Assembly (NCBI GenBank): GCA_015064445.1
Contig: SVSE01000009.1
Location: 1-42,500, forward strand
Source of the DNA: Oscillospiraceae bacterium
Lineage (GTDB): Bacteria; Bacillota; Clostridia; Oscillospirales; CAG-272
Direction: 5' to 3'
Length of the DNA: 42,500 nucleotides
Of this stretch, positions 23,449-32,345 are shown piece by piece; position 1 is the first letter of the stretch; every line of letters starts with the position of its first letter. The translations under genes and the position numbers were made by a program. Below the pieces are notes generated by a model. That model searched no databases and was not told where the DNA came from. It saw only the letters and a list, made by a program, of their open reading frames with translations.

Positions 23449-24981
23449 ATGAATAATTTAGAAGCCAAAAAGGCGATGCTTGGTGTAATTTCCTGTGATA
23501 GCGTGATAACACACGATGTAAGTGAGGAGTTTTCCTTGCCAGATTATGTAAACGAGGTAAGGCGAGTTCTCGTTACAAGGGCGCAGGTTTTGCCAGAGAG
23601 CAAGTACTTATCAGACACACAGAATGGGACAAAGATTGATTTTGGGGGCACGGTTACATATTCCGTAATTTACACCGATGATGAGGGCAAGCTATGCTCT
23701 ACTCCTCTATCAAGCACCTATGAGGCATCGAGTGTGCTTAAGTGTCAGGGTGGCACGGTTTTAGTTGACACAGTAGCTGACAATGTAACAACGAGAGTAA
23801 GCGCACCAAGAAAGCTGACGGTAAAGACTCGCTTAAAGAGTAGAATTCTCGCCATTGAGGAAAACGAGTACATCGAGAAAATCGAGGGCAAATCAAGTGC
23901 AGATGAGCTTTTTATTGAAAGACTTACCAAGAATGTAAGCTCGCTTTCCGTGCGCTCAGGCTCACTTCAAGGTATAAAAATGAGCGAAAAGCTCGACACA
24001 GGGTCGAAAAAATCGCTCCGTCCTGTCCTTTGTGATGCGATTTCCTATCTTGATGAGGTTAAGGCGACAAATGGTGGCGTCAGCTGTCGTGGCTCTGCGA
24101 TTGTGAAGTGCGTTTGCGAAAGCGAGGGAGAGCTAATTTCGCTTTCAAGGTCGATTCCTATTTATGAGGAGATAGCACTCGAGGGTGCGCTTCCTACCGA
24201 TATGGCAAGTGCCGATATAAGATGCGTAAGCCTTGCGATTTCGAGCGAGGAAACCGATGATGCGTGCGAGCTTTTCTTTGATTTGGGGTGCGAGATTGAT
24301 GCGTTGGCGTTCAGAAGCGTTGAAAACACCTTGAGCGTTGACTGCTACTCTACTAAAAATGATATGGATACCACATATAAGTCAATTGATATATACAATG
24401 CAATAAGGTGTCAAAATGGTGCTATGTCCTTAAATGACAGCATCAAGCGCAAAAGCAAGGACATTGTTGAAATAATCGACACATTGCTCGATGCAACCTG
24501 TGAAAAATGTGAGGTCAAGGGAAATCGTGCGATAATATACGGTCGCCTTTGTGCGAGTGTTTTGGGCAAGGGCGAGGCAAAGGAAAACGGAGATTTTGAG
24601 TATTTTTGCGAAAATCACGAGCTTCCCTTTAAGTATGAGCTTCCTCTTGATTGTGAGTGTGCAAGCCCTATCTTCCGTTGCCATATCGACTCTTCTCTTG
24701 TTAGCGCAAGATATGCAGATGATAAGCTACATATTGTGGCAGAGCTTTATCCCTGTGTCGAGATTTTTGACAAATCAAGCGAGGGCGTGCTCGATACAGC
24801 CTCGATTAAGCGAGAGACTGAATATAGCGAGTGTGCATCGTGCGTAAGAGTCTATTTTCCAAGCGAAAGCGACACTCTTTGGAGCGTGGCAAAGAAATAT
24901 CACATATCAAGAGACAAAATCGCGTCGCAAAACTCCCTTGATAACGGTAGCCTTGACGGAATAAAAAGCTTGCTAATATAA
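23449..24981 (+). CDS. DUF3794 (SPOCS) and LysM domain protein, SipL-like
   Basis: The start chosen is the ATG at 23449 (510 residues), with AAGGAGATAT upstream. Repeated SPOCS/DUF3794 modules can be seen at about residues 25-130 (DYVNEVRRVLVTRAQVLPES), 190-290 and 330-430. A C-terminal LysM-type domain follows (about 465-510, SDTLWSVAKKYHISRDKIAS). This is the architecture of SipL, which binds SpoIVA and is needed to build the spore coat in Clostridioides difficile. I infer the same role, which makes the organism a spore-former or a recent descendant of one. The C-terminus is abrupt (GIKSLLI), so the LysM repeat is slightly short. It is a single-gene unit with a strong terminator. Confidence 0.85.
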   Translation: MNNLEAKKAMLGVISCDSVITHDVSEEFSLPDYVNEVRRVLVTRAQVLPESKYLSDTQNGTKIDFGGTVTYSVIYTDDEGKLCSTPLSSTYEASSVLKCQGGTVLVDTVADNVTTRVSAPRKLTVKTRLKSRILAIEENEYIEKIEGKSSADELFIERLTKNVSSLSVRSGSLQGIKMSEKLDTGSKKSLRPVLCDAISYLDEVKATNGGVSCRGSAIVKCVCESEGELISLSRSIPIYEEIALEGALPTDMASADIRCVSLAISSEETDDACELFFDLGCEIDALAFRSVENTLSVDCYSTKNDMDTTYKSIDIYNAIRCQNGAMSLNDSIKRKSKDIVEIIDTLLDATCEKCEVKGNRAIIYGRLCASVLGKGEAKENGDFEYFCENHELPFKYELPLDCECASPIFRCHIDSSLVSARYADDKLHIVAELYPCVEIFDKSSEGVLDTASIKRETEYSECASCVRVYFPSESDTLWSVAKKYHISRDKIASQNSLDNGSLDGIKSLLI

Positions 24982-24984
24982 CAA

Positions 24985-25010
24985 AAAACGGACACAGTGT
25001 GTCCGTTTTT
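24985..25010 (+). terminator. Terminator of the SipL-like gene
   Basis: AAAACGGACACA / TGTGTCCGTTTTT arms immediately past the stop at 24981. Confidence 0.85.
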
Positions 25011-25015
25011 GTTGT

Positions 25016-25135
25016 TTAGCTTGCCGAAACTGTAAACTTGATGCTTCCAGGTTTCGAGCCACTTCCCTCTGAGATATAAACCATGAGGTAGTATGACTTT
25101 CCTGCCTCAAGGCTCTTGCTAATCGAGAAGCTAAC
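25016..25135 (-). pseudogene. C-terminal remnant of a secreted/surface protein
   Basis: The minus-strand frame ending in TAA at 25016-25018 reads VSFSISKSLEAGKSYYLMVY, then SEGSGSKPGSIKFTVSAS. This is the typical last strands of an extracellular beta-sandwich repeat ('LEAGK.YY..V....G..G...FTVS'). No start or earlier domain exists: beyond about 25135 the DNA belongs to a different fragment. It is non-functional as it stands. Confidence 0.6.
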
Positions 25136-25204
25136 GACAAAGAAATCTTTGTTATTGCCAAAATATTGGATGTACCAATAGAAAAACTATTTGAAAACGA
25201 ATAA
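25133..25204 (+). pseudogene. C-terminal remnant of an XRE-family HTH regulator
   Basis: The plus-strand frame reads NDKEIFVIAKILDVPIEKLF followed by ENE and TAA (25202-25204). This is the standard last helix and end of an XRE/Cro-CI helix-turn-helix domain. The remainder of the domain is missing; leftwards the frame runs into the other remnant and reaches a TGA. No start codon or ribosome site is present. Confidence 0.6.
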
Positions 25205-25207
25205 TAA

Positions 25208-25230
25208 AAATCCCCCGATTTGGGGGATTT
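25208..25230. terminator. Terminator after uvrA, also facing the HTH remnant
   Basis: AAATCCCCC-GATTT-GGGGGATTT with T runs on both strands; it serves uvrA on the minus strand. Confidence 0.85.
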
Positions 25231-25232
25231 TA

Positions 25233-28064
25233 TTATTTATAGCCATTCAATGCCTTTTTGACATATTTGCCGGTATATGAGGTTGGGTGCTTTGCAAGCT
25301 GTTCAGGTGTGCCTGTTGCGACAACTGTTCCTCCTGCGTCGCCTCCCTCAGGGCCGAGGTCGATTATATAATCGGCTGTTTTGATAACATCGAGGTTGTG
25401 CTCGATTACCATTACGGTATTTCCTGCGTCAACGAGTCTTTGTAGAACACCGATAAGCTTATTTACATCCTCGGAGTGGAGTCCTGTTGTAGGCTCATCA
25501 AGAATGTAGATTGTCTTACCTGTGGAGCGCTTTGCAAGCTCGGTTGCAAGCTTAACTCTTTGCGCCTCTCCACCTGACAGGGTAGTTGAGGATTGACCTA
25601 TCTTTACATAGCCAAGACCTACATCGCACATTGTTTGTAGCTTTCTTGATATGGCTGGAATATCGGCAAAGAAGGCTGCGCCCTCCTCAGATGTCATATC
25701 AAGCACATCCGAGATATTCTTGCCCTTGAATTTAACCTCCAAGGTATCCTTATTATAGCGCTTGCCCTTACAAACATCACATTTTACATAGACATCGGGC
25801 AAGAAGTGCATTTCTATCTTCTTAACGCCATCGCCCTCACAGCTCTCGCATCGTCCTCCCTTTACATTAAAGGAGAAGCGACCTGGTCCGTATGAGCGCA
25901 TTTTCGCGTCTGGTGTTTTGGCAAACAAATCTCTGATTTCATTGAAAAGCCCCGTATATGTGGCTGGATTTGACCTTGGTGTGCGTCCGATTGGCGACTG
26001 GTCAATTGCGATAACCTTATCAAGCGCCTCATAGCCTGTAATCTCATCACATTTACCTGGGAAGGTTATTGCGCGATTGAGCTTTCTTGCAAGAGTTTGC
26101 AAGAGAATTTTGTTTACAAGTGAGCTTTTTCCAGAGCCCGAAACGCCCGTTACAGCGACAAAGCAACCGAGAGGAATATCAACATCAATGTTTTTGAGGT
26201 TGTTCTCTCTTGCGCCCTTTATCTTCAAGAAATTGCCGTTGCCAGCTCTTCTTGAGGTAGGAATAGGAATGCTTCTTCTGCCTGAAAGGTACGCACCTGT
26301 GATTGAATTTTCGTTTTTCATTACCTCATCAGGAGTTCCACAGGCAACAACCTCGCCACCGTGAACGCCAGCGCCTGGTCCTATGTCGATAATATAGTCG
26401 GACTCGAGCATAGTTTCCTCGTCGTGCTCTACAACAATAACGCTGTTTCCAACATCACGAAGGTCCTTTAAGGTCTTTATAAGCTTACTATTATCTCTTT
26501 GGTGCAAGCCTATGCTTGGCTCGTCAAGAATATACAAAACTCCGACAAGTGATGAGCCGATTTGAGTTGCAAGACGGATTCTCTGCGCCTCGCCACCTGA
26601 CAGCGTTGAGGCTCTTCTTGCAAGAGTTAGGTATTCAAGTCCTACGCTCTTCAAGAATCCAAGGCGAGCGCGAATTTCCTTCAAAATTTCCTTTGCAATC
26701 TCTGCCTCGCTTGGCGAAAATTCAAGGCTATTAATAAAATCAAGCTCCTGTGTTATGCTCATTCGGCAAAACTCGTCTATGTTTTTGCCATTTACAGTAA
26801 CTGCGCGCGAGAATTTATTGAGCCTTTGTCCATTACATTCAGGGCAAGGTGTTTCCTCAATAAACTGGTCGTAATACTCATCGCCCATCATCTGCATTCT
26901 CTGCTGAATGGTCTTTATAACGCCCTCAAATTTTGTGGTTTGGCGTCTTTTTTGCTTAGCGAAGTATCTGTCAATTGTGTAATACTCATCGCCTGTGCCA
27001 TAAAGGATTATATCAAGCTGTTCCTTTGAAAAATCCTTGAGGGGTGTGTCAATAGAAAGTCCCATTCTCTCGCAAACTGCCTTAAAAAGTGGGCCTGTCC
27101 ACGATTGCTCATCAATGCTCTTGAAGCCATTTACCTGTATTGCGCCCTCAGAGAGCGAAAGCGACTTATCTGGAATTATTTTTTCAGGGGAGATATTTCT
27201 CATTTCGCCTATACCAAGGCAATGAGGGCAAGCACCGAATGGGTTGTTAAAGGAGAATGAGCGTGGCTCAATTTCGCCAAAGCTTATGCCGTGCTCCTCG
27301 CAGGCGTAGTTGGTCGAAAACTTATACTCTATGCCCTCTTTTTCCTTTGGAACGGTGGCGATTACCACATTTCCGTCTGCGATTTTAAGCGCTGTTTCAA
27401 CGGAGTCTGCAAGACGGGAGCGAATTCCGTCCTTTATCACAAGACGGTCAACGATTATGTCAATATTGTGCTTTTTAGTAAGCTCAAGCTCGATTTCCTC
27501 GGCAAGCTCATAAACAGCACCATCAATTCTAACTCTTGCATAGCCATTCTTTTGTGCGTCGGCAAGCACCTTCTCGTGTCTGCCCTTTTTGCCACGCACA
27601 ACAGGGGCAAGCACCATAAATCTCTCACCCTGTGGTAAAGAAAGGATTTTATCTATTATTTGGTCAACGCTCTGTTGCTTTATTTCCTTGCCGCACTCAG
27701 GACAATGAACTGTACCAAGGCGCGCGTAAAGAAGTCTCAAATAGTCGTAAATCTCGGTTACCGTTCCAACGGTTGAGCGAGGGTTCTTTGAGGTTGTCTT
27801 TTGGTCAATTGATATAGCAGGTGACAAGCCCTCGATAGAATCGACATCGGGCTTATCAAGCTGTCCTAAGAACTGACGCGCATAGGACGATAGCGACTCG
27901 ACAAAGCGCCTATGTCCCTCGGCATATATTGTATCAAACGCAAGAGATGATTTTCCCGAGCCCGAAAGTCCCGTTAGAACAACGAGCTTGTCGCGTGGGA
28001 TTGTGAGGTCAATGTTTTTAAGATTATGAACTCTTGCGCCCTTAATTTCAATTTCGTTAATCAT
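25233..28064 (-). CDS. uvrA: UvrABC excinuclease subunit A
   Basis: The product is 943 residues, full length. It has two ABC ATPase modules: Walker [15 protein letters not shown] (about residues 31-44) and [13 protein letters not shown] (near 645), each followed by an LSGGEAQR signature ([27 protein letters not shown]) and LDEP Walker B. Zinc-finger cysteines are present ([11 protein letters not shown]; the C..C sets around ENPC-like [13 protein letters not shown] and [10 protein letters not shown]). UvrA scans DNA as a dimer and loads UvrB at helix-distorting lesions. It overlaps the uvrB stop by 8 bp, so the two are one operon in the order uvrB-uvrA. Confidence 0.98.
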   Translation of the reverse strand: MINEIEIKGARVHNLKNIDLTIPRDKLVVLTGLSGSGKSSLAFDTIYAEGHRRFVESLSSYARQFLGQLDKPDVDSIEGLSPAISIDQKTTSKNPRSTVGTVTEIYDYLRLLYARLGTVHCPECGKEIKQQSVDQIIDKILSLPQGERFMVLAPVVRGKKGRHEKVLADAQKNGYARVRIDGAVYELAEEIELELTKKHNIDIIVDRLVIKDGIRSRLADSVETALKIADGNVVIATVPKEKEGIEYKFSTNYACEEHGISFGEIEPRSFSFNNPFGACPHCLGIGEMRNISPEKIIPDKSLSLSEGAIQVNGFKSIDEQSWTGPLFKAVCERMGLSIDTPLKDFSKEQLDIILYGTGDEYYTIDRYFAKQKRRQTTKFEGVIKTIQQRMQMMGDEYYDQFIEETPCPECNGQRLNKFSRAVTVNGKNIDEFCRMSITQELDFINSLEFSPSEAEIAKEILKEIRARLGFLKSVGLEYLTLARRASTLSGGEAQRIRLATQIGSSLVGVLYILDEPSIGLHQRDNSKLIKTLKDLRDVGNSVIVVEHDEETMLESDYIIDIGPGAGVHGGEVVACGTPDEVMKNENSITGAYLSGRRSIPIPTSRRAGNGNFLKIKGARENNLKNIDVDIPLGCFVAVTGVSGSGKSSLVNKILLQTLARKLNRAITFPGKCDEITGYEALDKVIAIDQSPIGRTPRSNPATYTGLFNEIRDLFAKTPDAKMRSYGPGRFSFNVKGGRCESCEGDGVKKIEMHFLPDVYVKCDVCKGKRYNKDTLEVKFKGKNISDVLDMTSEEGAAFFADIPAISRKLQTMCDVGLGYVKIGQSSTTLSGGEAQRVKLATELAKRSTGKTIYILDEPTTGLHSEDVNKLIGVLQRLVDAGNTVMVIEHNLDVIKTADYIIDLGPEGGDAGGTVVATGTPEQLAKHPTSYTGKYVKKALNGYK

Positions 28065-30042
28065 TTTTACCTTTTTCCTGCTTCGTTATTTGAAGCTCTC
28101 TTATTTTATCGCGCAAGTATGCAGCCTTTTCAAATTCAAGCTTACGCGATGCCTCGCGCATTTGTGAGGTAAGCTGTTCTATCAGCCTTGCTCTTTCGCT
28201 TGCGCTCATCTTCTTTGTTTTCTTTGATTCCTCGGTCTTCTTACCAAGGTCGATCACATCGTAAACATCCTTGACAATTGTCTTTGGAATTATTCCGTGC
28301 GCCTTGTTATACTCGGTTTGCACCTTGCGACGACGGTTGGTTTCGTCAATTGCGCTCTTCATCGAGCGAGTAATGGTGTCGGCATACATAATAACCTTAC
28401 CATTTGCGTTTCTCGCTGCGCGTCCAACCGTCTGAATAAGTGAGGTTTCTGAGCGAAGCAATCCCTCCTTATCAGCATCAAGAATAGCGACAAGCGATAC
28501 CTCAGGAATATCAAGTCCCTCACGCAAGAGGTTAATTCCCACAAGAACATCGAACTCGCCAAGGCGAAGCGCACGAATAATTTCCATACGCTCAATCGTT
28601 TCGACATTGTGGTGAATATACTTAACCTTAATGTTATTTGAGGCAAGGTATTCTGTTAGGTCCTCTGCCATTTTAGTTGTCAGCGTGGTTACAAGCACTC
28701 TTTCGCCCCTTTCGGCACGAATTCTAATCTCACCCATAACATCGTCAACCTGCGCCTCTATCGGTCTTACCTCAATTTCAGGGTCAACAAGTCCTGTTGG
28801 ACGGATTAGCTGTTCAGCTACAACCGTTGAATTTTGCTTTTCGAAATCGGCAGGAGTTGCTGACACGAAAACGGTTTGATTAAGCTTTGACAAAAATTCG
28901 TTGTAGTAAAGAGGTCTATTGTCGTATGCAGATGGCAATCTAAATCCAAACTCGACAAGATTTTTCTTTCTTGCGAGGTCGCCACCGCTCATTCCCCTTA
29001 CCTGTGGAAGCATTACATGGCTTTCATCAACGAACATTATAAAATCCTCGGGGAAGTAGTCAAGAAGCGTGTGTGGAGTTGAGCCTGGCTCTCTACCTGC
29101 CAAGACTCTTGAATAGTTTTCAACGCCTGAGCAAAAGCCGATTTCACGAAGCATTTCGAGGTCGTATCTTGTTCTTTCCTCGATTCTCTGCGCCTCAAGA
29201 AGCTTGTTCTCGCTCTTGAAAAACGCAACACGCTCCACCATTTCCTCTTCTATTTCCTTGAGGGCGCGTTCCCTTTTTGCATCACTTACAACATAGTGAT
29301 TTGCAGGGAAAATCGAGCAGAAGGTAAGATGACGAATAACCTCGCCCGTTACTATGTTAATCTCGCTAATTCTCTCAATTTCCTCGCCAAAGAATTCAAT
29401 TCTTATCGCCTTATCCGAGGACGATGCAGGCAGAATTTCAACCACATCCCCACGAATTCTGAACTTATCTCTTACAAAATTGATATCGTTTCTCTCGTAA
29501 TTCATGCCAACAAGGCGACGCACGAGAGTATCTCTGTCCATTTCCATTCCCTCACGGACATCGATTACCATATTATGATACTCCTCAGGGTCTCCAAGAG
29601 AGTAAATACACGACACAGATGCGACAATAATTACATCTCTGCGCTCAAAAAGGGCGCTTGTCGCGCTATGGCGAAGCTTATCAATCTCGTCATTTACCAT
29701 TGCGTCCTTTTCGATATAAATATCCTTGCCAGGAATATACGCCTCTGGCTGATAATAATCATAGTAGGACACAAAATACTCAACTGCATTTTCGGGGAAA
29801 AGCGCACGCATCTCCGTACAAACCTGTGCTGCGAGCGTCTTATTTGGCTCTAAAATCAAGGTTGGACGGTTGAGGTTGGCAATTATATTTGCCATTGTGA
29901 AGGTCTTTCCGCTTCCTGTAACACCGAGAAGCGTTTGCATCTTATTTCCGTTTTTGATAGCATTAGTGAGCGTTTCTATTGCCTGTGGCTGGTCGCCAGT
30001 TGGCTTATAATCGCTTACAAGCTTAAACTTATTTTGCTCCAC
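28057..30042 (-). CDS. uvrB: UvrABC excinuclease subunit B
   Basis: I choose the GTG at 30042 (661 residues, beginning [18 protein letters not shown]), because AAAGGGG lies eight bases before it. The TTG upstream overlaps that site. Walker A is [13 protein letters not shown]. The DNA-clamping beta-hairpin is [20 protein letters not shown], and the helicase motifs include DESHVMLPQ and QTVGRAARN. The C-terminal UVR motif that binds UvrC is [16 protein letters not shown]. The length and domains are normal. The promoter (30074-30102) is consensus. I see no Gram-positive SOS box (GAAC-N4-GTTC) near it, which is unusual for uvrBA but not decisive. Confidence 0.98.
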   Translation of the reverse strand: MEQNKFKLVSDYKPTGDQPQAIETLTNAIKNGNKMQTLLGVTGSGKTFTMANIIANLNRPTLILEPNKTLAAQVCTEMRALFPENAVEYFVSYYDYYQPEAYIPGKDIYIEKDAMVNDEIDKLRHSATSALFERRDVIIVASVSCIYSLGDPEEYHNMVIDVREGMEMDRDTLVRRLVGMNYERNDINFVRDKFRIRGDVVEILPASSSDKAIRIEFFGEEIERISEINIVTGEVIRHLTFCSIFPANHYVVSDAKRERALKEIEEEMVERVAFFKSENKLLEAQRIEERTRYDLEMLREIGFCSGVENYSRVLAGREPGSTPHTLLDYFPEDFIMFVDESHVMLPQVRGMSGGDLARKKNLVEFGFRLPSAYDNRPLYYNEFLSKLNQTVFVSATPADFEKQNSTVVAEQLIRPTGLVDPEIEVRPIEAQVDDVMGEIRIRAERGERVLVTTLTTKMAEDLTEYLASNNIKVKYIHHNVETIERMEIIRALRLGEFDVLVGINLLREGLDIPEVSLVAILDADKEGLLRSETSLIQTVGRAARNANGKVIMYADTITRSMKSAIDETNRRRKVQTEYNKAHGIIPKTIVKDVYDVIDLGKKTEESKKTKKMSASERARLIEQLTSQMREASRKLEFEKAAYLRDKIRELQITKQEKGKND

Positions 30043-30073
30043 GGTATTATCCCCTTTCAATATTATTCACTCT

Positions 30074-30102
30074 ATTTTATCATATTTTGTATTGTTTGTA
30101 AA
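30074..30102 (-). promoter_or_regulatory. Promoter of uvrBA
   Basis: On the minus strand TTTACA (30097-30102), 17 bp, TAAAAT (30074-30079) with TGA extension. No LexA-like dyad overlaps it. Confidence 0.75.
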
Positions 30103-30126
30103 TAAGATATTCTCATTTTGAAAACA

Positions 30127-30156
30127 AAAAATACAACTCGTGTGAGTTGTATTTTT
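30127..30156 (-). terminator. Terminator of the anchored-protein gene
   Basis: AAAAATACAACTC-GTGT-GAGTTGTATTTTT is a perfect 13-bp stem next to the stop at 30159. Confidence 0.9.
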
Positions 30157-30158
30157 GT

Positions 30159-30722
30159 TTATTTTATCTCGTGAGGAAGCGAGTCCTGTCCTGCCTTGTG
30201 AATTACAACGGAATTCTTCTCTCCTATAACCTCGCTCAAAGCATCGATTACCATATTTAGCTTGAGGGATGTGTCTTTAAAATCAACATTTGTGAATTCA
30301 AGCTTGAAGTATTCGTAATGGTATTTTGAAGCCTTATCTACAATAGTTGGGGAATAGGTATTTCCCTTTTCGTCTGTCAAGGTGTAATAAATCAAATCCT
30401 CATCAAATGTAGGATAATTTTCCTTGATATCGTCCATATGCTTTTCGTTGTATCTTACTGTGATTTGAAGATAGCCCGATTTTTCAATATAGTAGAGGGA
30501 GTATGAATAAAGTCCACCGTTTTCAGAAAATCCGTTGCTCTCTCCTGGGACATGAGTGCGCACATCGCTTGATATCTCATATGCCTGATTAAAGGCGTCC
30601 GTTTTTTGTAGCGCCTCAAGCTCCTTATGCTCCTGCTTTATCATATTGACAGCAAGAAGCGCAAGGACGGAAAGTATTGAAACGACCAAGACTATTTTAA
30701 GTATTTTTCCAAGCTTTGCCAT
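30159..30722 (-). CDS. Membrane-anchored extracytoplasmic protein, unknown function
   Basis: This 187-residue protein has a single N-terminal membrane segment (IVLVVSILSVLALLAVNMI, residues 10-28) with no lipobox or clear cleavage site. A strand-rich domain outside the membrane follows, with YSLYYIEKSGYLQITVRYNE, YYTLTDEKGNTYSP and YFKLEFTNVDFKDTSLKLNM. I recognise no family. It is monocistronic, divergent from yceD, with AAGGAG before the ATG. It could be an envelope-associated protein; nothing more can be inferred. Confidence 0.65.
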   Translation of the reverse strand: MAKLGKILKIVLVVSILSVLALLAVNMIKQEHKELEALQKTDAFNQAYEISSDVRTHVPGESNGFSENGGLYSYSLYYIEKSGYLQITVRYNEKHMDDIKENYPTFDEDLIYYTLTDEKGNTYSPTIVDKASKYHYEYFKLEFTNVDFKDTSLKLNMVIDALSEVIGEKNSVVIHKAGQDSLPHEIK

Positions 30723-30757
30723 TTATTTCTCCTTGTTTTTTCGTCTGTTCGAGTTAT

Positions 30758-30786
30758 ATTCTACCATAGTTTTTAAGTATGTGCAA
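30758..30786 (-). promoter_or_regulatory. Promoter of the anchored-protein gene
   Basis: On the minus strand TTGCAC (30781-30786), 17 bp, TAGAAT (30758-30763) with TGG extension. Confidence 0.65.
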
Positions 30787-30804
30787 GTTTTTTTGAAAAA
30801 ATAC

Positions 30805-30833
30805 TTGACAAAGGTATCATTTTTCTATATAAT
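30805..30833 (+). promoter_or_regulatory. Promoter of the yceD-rpmF operon
   Basis: TTGACA (30805-30810), exactly 17 bp, TATAAT (30828-30833): perfect consensus, as expected for a ribosomal-protein operon. Confidence 0.9.
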
Positions 30834-30867
30834 AATAAACTGTAAATTGCGCGCGGAGGAGTTTTTT

Positions 30868-31389
30868 ATGATTCTTGACCTAAAGCCCCTATTAAGCGGT
30901 AAGCTTTCTAAGCTTGATTTCTCTTATGAGATTGGTTTTGATAACGAGGAATCTCCTATTATTCCGCCGGATGATGTTTCGTTCACACCGCCTGTTATAG
31001 TTAAGGGCTATATCACGGATAATGCCGGATATATGACTCTTTCAGCTACTGCTGAGCTTTCCTATAACACGCATTGTGCAAGATGTCTTAAGGACTTATC
31101 TGGCAAATTCGTCCTTAATTTCAATCGCACCGTCGCTACATCAGGTACTCTTCAAAACGAGCAAAATGACGATTTCGTTATTGTTAAAAACGGTATGCTG
31201 GACATCGACCGTGAGCTTGTGGAGGATTTGCTACTTGAGTTTCCGTCAAGGTTTCTGTGTAAAGAGGAATGCGCAGGACTTTGTCCAAAATGCTTTAAAA
31301 ACCTAAATTTTGGTCCTTGCGATTGCCCGAAGAAAAAAGAAATTGATCCAAGACTCGCAATTTTGCAAAAACTACTTGAAAACGATTAA
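30868..31389 (+). CDS. yceD: YceD/DUF177-family protein
   Basis: The start chosen is the ATG at 30868 (173 residues), with CGGAGGAG seven bases upstream. A longer open frame beginning at 30646 lies antisense to another gene and across the promoter. The family is linked to 23S rRNA accumulation and in many bacteria sits directly before rpmF, as here. Visible features are a central beta-rich region with HCARCL (Cys pair) and the C-terminal EECAGLCPKCFKNLNFGPCD, a Cys cluster typical of Clostridial members that may bind zinc. It is co-transcribed with rpmF, 59 bp downstream. Confidence 0.9.
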   Translation: MILDLKPLLSGKLSKLDFSYEIGFDNEESPIIPPDDVSFTPPVIVKGYITDNAGYMTLSATAELSYNTHCARCLKDLSGKFVLNFNRTVATSGTLQNEQNDDFVIVKNGMLDIDRELVEDLLLEFPSRFLCKEECAGLCPKCFKNLNFGPCDCPKKKEIDPRLAILQKLLEND

Positions 31390-31448
31390 AGATTGTGTTA
31401 TAATACCAAGGATAAAAAAAGATAAGCTCAAAAAGGAGGTTACTTACA

Positions 31449-31634
31449 ATGGCAGTACCTAAGAGAAAACAGTCTCATTCAAGAACTAATCTCAGAAGAT
31501 CCAACAATAGCAAGATGACAGCACCTACAATGGTTAAGTGCTCAAGATGTGGCGAATACAACCTCGCTCACCGTGTTTGCTCTGCTTGTGGCTTCTATGG
31601 AAACAAGGAAATCATCAAGAAGACTGAGGCGTAA
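31449..31634 (+). CDS. rpmF: 50S ribosomal protein L32
   Basis: This 61-residue protein starts MAVPKRKQSHSRTNLRRSNN, the standard L32 N-terminus that packs into 23S rRNA. It has the zinc-binding type of C-terminus, CSRCGEYNLAHRVCSACGFY, with four cysteines. The zinc form is the ancestral one; some bacteria carry Cys-free copies for zinc shortage. The ribosome site is AAAGGAGG. It follows yceD in the conserved order and ends at the hairpin at 31647. Confidence 0.98.
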   Translation: MAVPKRKQSHSRTNLRRSNNSKMTAPTMVKCSRCGEYNLAHRVCSACGFYGNKEIIKKTEA

Positions 31635-31646
31635 GCTAAGACACTC

Positions 31647-31671
31647 AAGACCACAAGGCAATTGTGGTCTT
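31647..31671 (+). terminator. Terminator of yceD-rpmF
   Basis: AAGACCACAA-GGCAA-TTGTGGTCTT, followed by ATTGTTTTTT. Confidence 0.9.
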
Positions 31672-31696
31672 ATTGTTTTTTAAGGAAGGATTAATA

Positions 31697-32245
31697 ATGA
31701 AATATTCTCCAAAAAAATTTGACACGGCGATAAGGGCCATTTACTCTATCGCTCTTATTTCCTCGTTCGTTATTATGATGATACCTGCCAAGGGGGCGCT
31801 GTCAAGCGTGCTATCATCTGTTGCACTTTTGTTGCTCGGCGTTTCACTTATGCTTTTCATAAAATACGATGCGACAAAATATGAGTACATTTTGCTTGAA
31901 CGAAATGGCACCTTCGATTTTTATGTAAACAAGATTAACGGCAGGCGCGGGGCTTATGTTTGCTATTTTCCCATTAGTGACTGTGTAGCGCACGGAGAGT
32001 TTGGGGATACAACTCGCACCGAGCTTAATGCAAAATATAACAGCTGTTCATTTTCCAAATATGTGCAGAACTTTTTGAGTGGCAAAAGATATTTTGCGCT
32101 CTTTGCGCACGAGGGCAAGCATCAATGCATTGTCTTTGAGCCAAATGATGAAATCATCAGAATTTTCAACGAATTCGCAGGAAAACGAGTAATTGATGGC
32201 GAAATCACTGTAGAAAATGTAGAAAACGAGCAAAAAGAGGCTTAA
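31697..32245 (+). CDS. Small membrane protein, unknown function
   Basis: The start chosen is the ATG at 31697 (182 residues), with AAGGAAGG upstream; an earlier in-frame ATG lies inside the preceding terminator. Two adjacent hydrophobic segments form a hairpin (about residues 13-32 and 34-54, YSIALISSFVIMMIP / LSSVLSSVALLLLGVSLML). A cytoplasmic soluble domain of about 125 residues follows (KYEYILLERNGTFDFYVNKI, YFALFAHEGKHQCIVFEPND). The design, two helices plus a beta-rich PH-like domain, recalls YcxB- or YdbS-type proteins, but I do not recognise a family. It may depend on read-through from rpmF, since no promoter is evident in the gap. Confidence 0.65.
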   Translation: MKYSPKKFDTAIRAIYSIALISSFVIMMIPAKGALSSVLSSVALLLLGVSLMLFIKYDATKYEYILLERNGTFDFYVNKINGRRGAYVCYFPISDCVAHGEFGDTTRTELNAKYNSCSFSKYVQNFLSGKRYFALFAHEGKHQCIVFEPNDEIIRIFNEFAGKRVIDGEITVENVENEQKEA

Positions 32246-32259
32246 TTTAGCCTCTTTTT
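32232..32259 (+). terminator. Terminator overlapping the stop of the small membrane-protein gene
   Basis: AAAAAGAGGCT-TAATTT-AGCCTCTTTTT. The stop codon lies in the loop. Confidence 0.85.
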
Positions 32260-32270
32260 GTTTTGTTTAT

Positions 32271-32300
32271 TATATGAACATATGTTAATATATTCATATA
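32271..32300. promoter_or_regulatory. Orphan dyad with a near-consensus Gram-positive LexA (SOS) core
   Basis: TATATGAA ... TTCATATA (32271-32278 and 32293-32300) flank GAACATATGTTA (32276-32287), which matches GAACATATGTTC at 11 of 12 positions. It lies between two terminators of convergent genes, with no promoter or gene start beside it. A chance AT-rich palindrome is possible. Confidence 0.3.
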
Positions 32301-32317
32301 ATGATTGCAAGTAAAAG

Positions 32318-32345
32318 AAAAAAGACTCTTTTCAGAATCTTTTTT
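32318..32345 (-). terminator. Terminator of the amino-acid ABC operon / NUDIX gene
   Basis: AAAAAAGACTCT-TTTC-AGAATCTTTTTT (one G-T pair) overlapping the stop at 32332. Confidence 0.75.

Noticed and set aside
25016-25204. One of the two tails being only a chance antisense reading
   Set aside because: Both match the ends of well-known domain types over their own halves of the segment. The overlap where both frames are open is short and easily accidental. I therefore kept both as remnants, with moderate confidence.
29296-29853. A 185-codon plus-strand open frame
   Set aside because: It is antisense to conserved UvrB sequence and is a shadow frame.
30646-30867. A 74-codon N-terminal extension of the YceD protein
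   Set aside because: It overlaps the divergent gene and the consensus promoter at 30805-30833. The ATG at 30868 has a strong ribosome site and gives the normal family length.
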